Assembly (NCBI GenBank): GCA_902765725.1
Contig: CACXAT010000009.1
Location: 1-64,000 of the forward strand
Length of the DNA: 64,000 nt
Direction: 5' to 3'
DNA from: an uncultured Lachnospiraceae bacterium
Lineage (GTDB): Bacteria; Bacillota; Clostridia; Lachnospirales; Lachnospiraceae
The position numbers were made by a program, and so were the translations under genes. Position 1 is the first letter of the stretch; each line of letters opens with the position of its first letter. Below are positions 35,770 to 42,800 of this stretch, piece by piece. A model generated the notes under the pieces. The model was not told where the DNA came from, did no database searches, and saw nothing but the letters and a program-made list of their open reading frames with translations.

Positions 35770-35827
35770 TTCTCATTAGTCAGACAGCGTGCTATAATAA
35801 ATAAGGTATAATTGTAAACAATTATAC
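35770..35827. promoter_or_regulatory. Shared divergent promoter region with perfect palindrome
   Basis: On the plus strand TTCTCA (35770-35775) and TATAAT (35793-35798) have a 17-base spacer. On the minus strand TTTACA (35813-35818) and TATAGC (35791-35796) have 16. The palindrome GTATAATTGT-AA-ACAATTATAC (35806-35827) covers the plus-strand start region and the minus-strand -35, so a bound dimer could affect both gdhA and the divergent three-gene cluster. The remaining 35828-35963 is AT-rich leader with GGAGGAAAACGAG before gdhA. Confidence 0.55.
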
Positions 35828-35963
35828 ATCGTGCAGAGTTGTTTTTCCATAGATCGCAAAGTGATGTCTTGATTTGTTGTTTTTTGTGATGTGTTTCGAT
35901 TGTCGCATAGTGAACTGGTATCAGATTTTATCGTAGGAACAGTGTTTTCAGGAGGAAAACGAG

Positions 35964-37313
35964 ATGAACAGTTATATTGAGCGAGTGATCGGAAGAGTCA
36001 AAGAGAAGTACCCGTACCAGCCGGAATTCTGTCAGACTGTGGAGGAAGTGCTCTCCTCACTGGATACCGTGGTGGACCGCCATCCGGAGTATGAGAAGGT
36101 TGATCTGCTCGGCCGCATGGTGGAGCCGGAGAGAATGTTCTCCTTCCGTGTCGTATGGCAGGATGACCAGGGGATCGCGCATACGCAGAACGGGTATCGC
36201 TGCCAGTTCAACGGGGCGATCGGACCGTACAAGGGCGGACTTCGTTTCCAGAAGAACGTCAACCCGAGTGTCATGAAGTTCCTTGCCTTCGAGCAGACCT
36301 TCAAGAACAGCCTGACCGGTCTGTCCATGGGCGGCGGCAAGGGCGGTGCGGACTTCGATCCTACCGGAAAGAGCGATGACGAGATCATGCGCTTCTGCCA
36401 GTCCTTCATGCAGGCGCTGTACCGCTACATCGGCCCGGACACAGACGTGCCGGCAGGTGATATGGGCGTCGGCGGAAGAGAGATCGGATATATGTTCGGT
36501 GAGTACCGCAGGCTGAAGGGTAATTTTGAAAATGGCACCTTCACCGGCAAGGGATTCTCCTATGGCGGCAGCCTGATCCGTCCGGAGGCGACCGGATACG
36601 GCGCTGTGTACTATCTGGAGAATGTGCTGAAGCATGATAATGAGCAGCTGGCCGGCAAGACCATCGCCTGCGCGGGCTTCGGCAACGTGACCTGGGGCAT
36701 CTGCAAGAAGGCGACGGAACTTGGTGCGAAGGTTGTCACCCTGTCCGGACCGGACGGCTATGTCTATGATCCGGATGGCGTCAGTACGCCGGAGAAGATC
36801 GACTATCTGGTCGAGATGAGGAATTCCGGACGCAACCGTGTCCAGGATTACGCGGACAAGTTCGGTGTTGAATTCCACGCTGGAGAGAAGCCCTGGGGCG
36901 TCAAGGCAGACATCATCATGCCGTCCGCGATGCAGAATGACGTGCACATGGACAGTGCCGAGAAGATCGTTGCCAATAAGATCCGCTACTACATCGAAGT
37001 TGCGAACATGCCGACCACCAATGACGCACTTCGCTATCTGATGAGCCAGCCGGATATGATCGTTGCTCCGTCCAAGGCAGTCAATGCCGGCGGCGTCGCG
37101 ACCAGCGGACTGGAGATGAGCCAGAATAGCGAGCGCCTCTTCTGGACGGCAGACGAAGTCGACAGGCAGCTGCACCGCATCATGGATACCATCTATGAGA
37201 ACTCCGTACAGGCTGCAGAGCGCAACGGACTTGGCTACAACCTGGTCGCCGGCGCCAACATCGCAGGCTTTGAGAGAGTCGCGGACGCCATGATGGCACA
37301 GGGACTGTTCTGA
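35964..37313 (+). CDS. gdhA: NADP-type glutamate dehydrogenase
   Basis: A 449-residue hexameric-type GDH, the usual length. Marks are QNGYRCQFNGAIGPYKGGLRFQKNVNPSVMKFLAFEQTFKNSLTGLSMGGGKGGADFDP with the substrate-binding lysines, PAGDMGVGGREIGYMFGEYRRL, the dinucleotide-binding IACAGFGNVTWG and the end PSKAVNAGGVATSGLEMSQN. It interconverts 2-oxoglutarate plus ammonia and glutamate in the cytosol. GGAGGAAAACGAG precedes the ATG. It is monocistronic, with a palindromic operator candidate upstream and a terminator behind. Confidence 0.96.
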   Translation: MNSYIERVIGRVKEKYPYQPEFCQTVEEVLSSLDTVVDRHPEYEKVDLLGRMVEPERMFSFRVVWQDDQGIAHTQNGYRCQFNGAIGPYKGGLRFQKNVNPSVMKFLAFEQTFKNSLTGLSMGGGKGGADFDPTGKSDDEIMRFCQSFMQALYRYIGPDTDVPAGDMGVGGREIGYMFGEYRRLKGNFENGTFTGKGFSYGGSLIRPEATGYGAVYYLENVLKHDNEQLAGKTIACAGFGNVTWGICKKATELGAKVVTLSGPDGYVYDPDGVSTPEKIDYLVEMRNSGRNRVQDYADKFGVEFHAGEKPWGVKADIIMPSAMQNDVHMDSAEKIVANKIRYYIEVANMPTTNDALRYLMSQPDMIVAPSKAVNAGGVATSGLEMSQNSERLFWTADEVDRQLHRIMDTIYENSVQAAERNGLGYNLVAGANIAGFERVADAMMAQGLF

Positions 37314-37356
37314 TCTTCTCATCATTCAGGACAGCAATTTAATAATCAGAGTACAG

Positions 37357-37393
37357 CAGGGCTTTTGACCTCAGGGTTGAAAGCCCTGTCTTT
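37357..37393 (+). terminator. Terminator of glutamate dehydrogenase gene
   Basis: CAGGGCTTT (37357-37365) pairs with AAAGCCCTG (37380-37388), 9 base pairs, then TCTTTG. It lies 44 bases after the gdhA stop. Confidence 0.8.
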
Positions 37394-37446
37394 GCGTGAT
37401 CATACCGAACGGACCTGCCTTCTGCCTGCAGTGACTGTGCGGATGG

Positions 37447-37472
37447 GCATATGTATGCAGACAGCATACATG
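37447..37472. repeat. Inverted repeat upstream of the kinase operon
   Basis: GCAT-AT-GTATGC and GCATAC-AT-GC flank the 5-base centre AGACA. It lies about 50 bases before the small gene at 37519 and just upstream of a TATATT (37486-37491 region), a position suited to an operator. No convincing -35 was found. Confidence 0.4.
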
Positions 37473-37518
37473 CCTTTGCTTTTACTGTGCTATATTGAGA
37501 TACAGAGGGGGGCTTTCT

Positions 37519-37959
37519 ATGGCGGAGAAGATTAATACCAGTACTTTGATGAAGCGCTTATTTAAAACTAAGCATCTGGATACATTTCTGAAGCAGAATG
37601 AGCAGAACATGCAGGCTGCAGGGTTTGATCAGATGATCAGAAGCCTGTGCGAAGAGAGAGGACTGGTCCCGGAGCAGGTGATCCTGCAGGCGGAGATCGA
37701 CCGGACATACGGACATCAGCTGTTCAGCGGGGTGCGGCGTCCGTCCAGGGACAAGGTGATCCAGCTGGCGCTGGCAATGGAACTGGGAGTGGACGAGACG
37801 CAGAAACTTCTGCGGTCAGCGGGCAAGAGTGAACTCTATCCGCGGCTGAAGAGAGAGGCAGTCATACTCTACTGTGTCAGGAAGAGGGCATCTGTTCTGG
37901 ACACACAGGAGATGCTGTCAGGTTATGGATTTTCTCTGCTGGGTAGTCTGAGAAACTGA
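37519..37959 (+). CDS. Small helical HTH-like protein paired with the Ser/Thr kinase
   Basis: 146 residues, soluble and helical. The region FDQMIRSLCEERGLVPEQVILQAEIDRTYGHQLFSGVRRPSRDKVIQLALAMELGVDETQKLLRSAGKSELYPRLKRE reads like an XRE/Cro-type helix-turn-helix with a GxRRPSRDKVIQLALAM recognition-like segment. The ATG at 37519 follows AGAGGGGGGC. The kinase gene starts 10 bases after its stop. It may be a DNA-binding partner or a kinase substrate; neither is shown. Confidence 0.65.
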   Translation: MAEKINTSTLMKRLFKTKHLDTFLKQNEQNMQAAGFDQMIRSLCEERGLVPEQVILQAEIDRTYGHQLFSGVRRPSRDKVIQLALAMELGVDETQKLLRSAGKSELYPRLKREAVILYCVRKRASVLDTQEMLSGYGFSLLGSLRN

Positions 37960-37969
37960 GGAGGTCAGG

Positions 37970-39694
37970 ATGCTGGAAGGAACCGATACGGAGTTCACGG
38001 CGCAGCTGCCGGATGAAAAGGAGTATCCTGCGCCGCTCCTGGAGAGGTGTGAATTGCTGGAGTGTCTGAGTGAAGGAGAAGATACCCGGACTCTTCTGGC
38101 AAGGGACAGGGAGAATGACAGGCTGTATGTCGTGAAATGTTATCTCGCCCCGGGAGCGTTTTATGAGCGGACGGAACCGGATGCCCTCCGGAAGCTGAGT
38201 GAGGATCCCTTCCCCAGGTTCGCGGGAGAATACCGGAATGATCATATGAGATGCGTCCTTCGGGAATACGTGGAAGGGGAGACGCTCAAAGAACTTGCAG
38301 AGCATACCCGTTTCAGTGAAGAAGACGTGATCCGGACGGGGATGCAGCTGTGTGATGAATTGAGTATTCTTCACAGCCTCACTCCGCCCGTTATTCATCG
38401 TGATATCAAACCGCAGAACGTGATCATCCGTCCGGACGGACGCCCCGTGCTGATCGACTTCGGGATCTCCCGTGTGGTCACAGATCATGAGATGGATACG
38501 GTCCCGTTCGGCACGCAGGGCTTCGCACCGCCGGAACAGTATGGTTTCGCGCAGACCGACGCGCGGTCAGACCTGTATTCGCTGGGCATACTGCTTACCT
38601 GGATGCTCACCGGCAAGGCGGCTCCTCCAGAGCCTGCGGACACACCGCTCAAAAAAACGCTTGCAAGATGTACCGCCTTTGATCCAAGAGAGCGGTTTGC
38701 GAACGCTGCCCAGTTTAAAAAGGCCCTGGGGCAGAAGCATTCTTACGGATCCGTGCGTAAAGGGAAGGGAGTCCTTGCGGGACTTCTGGCGGCGGGAGTT
38801 TTATGTGCCGCAGTGATCTGTGCGATGCTCCTTCCGAAGATAATCAGGAAGAAAGTGACATTCTCAGATCCGCTTCTGGAGAGCGCGGTGCGGCTGAACC
38901 TGGGACTGGAGGAAGGGGAGAAGCTGACGGAGGATATGCTTCCTCTGGTCACTGCAGTCTATATTGTGGCGGACAAGGCTTACCCGGATCCGGACAGCTT
39001 TTATCCGGCGATCAACCAGTGGTATGCGGATGGAAAACCGGTCAGGGGAACTCTTACGACCCTGGAGGAGCTGGAACCCATGACCGGGCTGAAGGAGGTC
39101 TGCATCGTTGCCCAGGAGCTGGATGATATCTCCGCTCTTGCGGGTATGAAGGAGATAAGCAAGGTCGAGTTCAAGCACAACCAGATCACGGATATCTCCG
39201 TGCTGGCAGGCATGACCCGGCTGACTTCTGTGGGGCTCAATGACAACCCTGTGACGGATATCTCTCCTCTTACAGACTGTCCGGGTCTTGCGTTCCTGGA
39301 CCTGTGTGATGTCAGGACCTACGATCCGCAGGTGGTGGGGCAGCTTGGCAATTTCGATTATCTGGATCTGTCCAACCCTACCCAGAGCTACAAGTACCTG
39401 GGAGCAAAGAGCGTTAAGGCTCTTCATCTTGCCTGGACCGGCCTGAGCGATCTGCATGTGCTGGATGAGGTCGACCGGCTGGAGGAACTGGACATAGCGC
39501 ATTCATCGGTGACAGACCTGTCGCCTCTGGCGCTCCACAGGGGGCTGAAGATCCTGAATCTGTCTTCAATCCCCGTCAGTGATCTGAGTGTGCTGCTGGA
39601 GCTTCCGCAGCTGCAGAGTATAACGATCAGCGAGGATCTGCGTCCGCTGGTGCAGGCACTGGGTGAGGTCTCATTTTCTGTCTATATCGGATAA
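37970..39694 (+). CDS. Membrane Ser/Thr protein kinase with extracellular leucine-rich repeats
   Basis: 574 residues. An eukaryotic-like kinase domain fills about 25-255: VVKC with Lys56, HRDIKPQN (143-150), DFG (163-165), activation segment GTQGFAPPEQYG and DLYSLGILLTWMLTG. The glycine loop is degenerate (LSEGEDTRTLLA). A single membrane span lies at 267-288. The outside part has leucine-rich repeats with internalin-like spacing (ITDISVLAGMTRLTSVGLNDNPVTDISPLTDCPGLAFLDL). So an outer LRR sensor is joined to an inner kinase. GGAGGTCAGG precedes the ATG. The neighbour downstream is a very large secreted protein it might monitor. Confidence 0.88.
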   Translation: MLEGTDTEFTAQLPDEKEYPAPLLERCELLECLSEGEDTRTLLARDRENDRLYVVKCYLAPGAFYERTEPDALRKLSEDPFPRFAGEYRNDHMRCVLREYVEGETLKELAEHTRFSEEDVIRTGMQLCDELSILHSLTPPVIHRDIKPQNVIIRPDGRPVLIDFGISRVVTDHEMDTVPFGTQGFAPPEQYGFAQTDARSDLYSLGILLTWMLTGKAAPPEPADTPLKKTLARCTAFDPRERFANAAQFKKALGQKHSYGSVRKGKGVLAGLLAAGVLCAAVICAMLLPKIIRKKVTFSDPLLESAVRLNLGLEEGEKLTEDMLPLVTAVYIVADKAYPDPDSFYPAINQWYADGKPVRGTLTTLEELEPMTGLKEVCIVAQELDDISALAGMKEISKVEFKHNQITDISVLAGMTRLTSVGLNDNPVTDISPLTDCPGLAFLDLCDVRTYDPQVVGQLGNFDYLDLSNPTQSYKYLGAKSVKALHLAWTGLSDLHVLDEVDRLEELDIAHSSVTDLSPLALHRGLKILNLSSIPVSDLSVLLELPQLQSITISEDLRPLVQALGEVSFSVYIG

Positions 39695-39710
39695 TACACA
39701 AAAGTGTCGC

Positions 39711-39757
39711 AAAACGCCGGAATGTATGCACGGTGCATACCTTCTGGCGTTTTTCTT
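39711..39757 (+). terminator. Terminator of the kinase operon
   Basis: AAAACGCCGGAA-x-GTATGCAC pairs with GTGCATAC-x-TTCTGGCGTTTT around a tiny loop, with one G.T pair, and TTTTTCTTTTG follows. It starts 17 bases after the kinase stop. Confidence 0.88.
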
Positions 39758-39786
39758 TTGTTATCATGATTCTTATCAAATACATG
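39758..39786 (+). promoter_or_regulatory. Candidate promoter of the giant secreted protein
   Basis: TTGTTA and TACATG are 17 bases apart just behind the preceding terminator. A perfect palindrome TGTTTAAACA (39785-39794) overlaps the -10 end. The leader to the ATG at 39891 is about 100 bases. Confidence 0.35.
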
Positions 39787-39890
39787 TTTAAACACATCCT
39801 TCGGCTGCCTTCCGGAAGGCTCTGGAGGTATGCAGACGGAAGATGTAAGTACCGTAGTCAGACAGATCAGATATACAGGAGGATAATCAG

Positions 39891-42800
39891 ATGAAGCATA
39901 TCAGATCCAGACGTATCCTTGCTGCCGTATCCGCGGCTGCGCTTCTGTTCACTTCTGTTCCTTCAGGCGCTCTTGCCGGAGAATATTCGGAGGAGGAAGC
40001 TCTGCTGAGTATGGAGGAAGCAGCACCTGTGGCAGAGGAACAGGAGGAGTTTGATCAGCAGACCGATCTTCCCGGGAGTATTGAAGGAGATGCTGCCGGA
40101 GAGATGGATGTATTTGAACCGGAGAGTGAGGAGCAGCTTTGGGAAGATGAGGAAGTCATCCTGATCGATGAGCTTGTGCTGAATGAGGACACAGAAGACC
40201 CGGAAATGATCGTCCCCGACGGGATCCGGGAAGAGGACGAAGAGCAGATCCTTCCGGATGTGGAGGAATATATCGAAGCTGCAGAATCCAGTGATCAGGT
40301 AATTCTGGAGGTCGCCGGCGTAACGGACAGTCTGACAGTCCCGATCGGCAAGAGCTTCCCTGTAGTCCTGCGCGCGGACAGTCCGATCGAATCGATTCGT
40401 GTCGATGCAGGAGACCACTGGTGGTATGGAGGGGACGAGTTTGGCCCGGAGGACCCACATGATGCATGGTTTGAGACAGGGAACTATGTCATGCACGATT
40501 CGAGCGGGGGGTATGACGAGCCTGACACTTACCAGTTCTACGCGCAGGTACTTCTTGAGGGCAAGAGTGAGTGGATCACCTCCAATGTGATCCTGATCAC
40601 TGCTGAGCAGTATGGTGAGACCGGTCCCTTTACATTCAGCCTGGACACGAACCGTGTACCTGTGGGCGGAATGGTAACAGTGAATTATGGAGAAGCTGAG
40701 AATGCGGACCATTACTGGGTAGATATCCAGAAATGGTATGAAGCCGACGATGAGCATGACCAGGCTGAATGGGACTGGTACGATCACAGAGGGGATTCGG
40801 ATCTGCCCGGTACGGCCGGCTTCGGAACGGGAGACATGGAGCCCGGTGACTACCGTATATATGCATCCGCGGAAGGAGAGGGTTATCGGAGAGCGGAAGG
40901 AACCTGTAATAATGGTGACCAATACGCGGCGCTTACAGTCACTCCGTCTGAGACCGGAGAAGGGGCTGTATCCCTGTCAGTAGACAAGACGAATCTGCAG
41001 ACCTGCGAAGATTATAGTTTCTCCATCTATGCGCCTGGTGCTGAATGGATTGAACTGGCGTTTGACTATGATAACCTTGAGGACTGGGATGACGGATGGA
41101 CAGACGACCGAAACGGAGAGTTCTGGTCAGAAAGACGAAGCTATGGCAGGAGGGGCACCTACCAGCTGGTGGCAAGGGCTCATTACAAGGACAGCACGGG
41201 ACAGGAATGGACGGTATTGTCTGACCCGGTGACCGTGACAGTAGTGGCTCCGAGAGGTGAGCTGTCGGTCAGCCTTCCGGATGGACTGCCCTCATACCTG
41301 ATGACAGACAGCACTCTGGCGTTTGAGATGGATATGCCGGAGCAAGCAAGAGACATGGAGATCGAGGTCTGGTATGACAAGGACAACAGGAGAGTAGACC
41401 TGTACAGATGGAGATCCTGGGAAGAAGGCTCAGAGCACGCCGCTGTCACCATAACCCCGGAGAAGCTGGAACAGGCAGGAGAAGGGACCGCCATTAAGGT
41501 CAGGGTTCGTGCGACTGCATTCGGATACCAAGAGGGGGATGACTACACAGAGATCCCGATCGTCGCTTCTCCAGCGAATGACAAGGTCAGGCTCACCATC
41601 ATTAAGCCGGACATCGTCTGGGTCAATCAGGATGTACGGATCAAAGTGGAAGCGGTCAACAGTGAAGATACGATCAAGGCCATGCGTATCTGGGATGACG
41701 GCGGATACTGGGACTGGGGAAATGAAATCGGCCGATGGAACCATGGAGACTGGTTCGATTCGGACGGAAATCTCAATGTCGGACATTCCTGGGGAAATCC
41801 GGGCAGGAAGACCATCTATGCAGAAGTGACATTTGATGAGTATGATGGCGGAGGAGATGACCAGCGTCAGTGGTATACCACGGAAGTTGAGACTGTCGAG
41901 GTTATGAGCCGGGGACGGGTCGGAGATTTCACATTCAATCTGAACAAGACCAGTGCCCGCCGTGGGGATCTCGTGCAGATCACTTATGGGGTCGCGGAGA
42001 ATGCGGACCATTACTGGGTAGATGTTGACAGATGGTATGAAGCGGATGCAGAGCATGACAGAGCCGGGTGGTACTGGTATGATCACTATGCTGATTCCCG
42101 CTCTGCAGGAGCGGCATCTCTCAGCACGGCTGATATGGAACCCGGAACATACCAGGTATACGCGAAAGCAGAGGGTGCCGGCTGGGAAGGGCGCGATTCG
42201 ATCACCGGGCCGCTTGAACTGGTCATCACCAAGTCTGACATACAGGAAGGCACGGTATCTCTGACCGTAGATAAAACCAGCCTGGTCACAAGGGAAAACT
42301 TCACATTCTCGGTCTATGCGCCGGGTGCCGACCGGATTCAGGCTGCGTTTGATTTTGATCATACTGACAACTGGAATTATGGCTGGATCGAGGACAACGG
42401 AGGCGGTGAATCCTGGGTGCAATCCAGAAGTTATGGCGATACCGGGATCTATACGCTGAAGGCGCGGGCACATTATCCTGCCGGCAACTGGGTGGAATCA
42501 GATCCGGTGACGATAACGGTCACTTCCCATAAAGGCACGATTGTTGCAAGCCTGCCGGATGACCTGCCCCCTTACCTGACGACACAGAACGATTTCTCAT
42601 TCCGGGCGGTTATGCCTGAGAATGCGGAACATCTGTCAGTGGATGTATGGCACGATACAGAAGATGGCAGTGACGGTAATCTGTTCAATAGATGGACGGA
42701 CGATGAGCAGTACATCGATGTCACGATCAGGAAGGAGCAGCTGGCAGCGATTGGCGCCGGAGGATTCGTGAGAATAGCTGTATCGGCTGAAGCTTACGAT

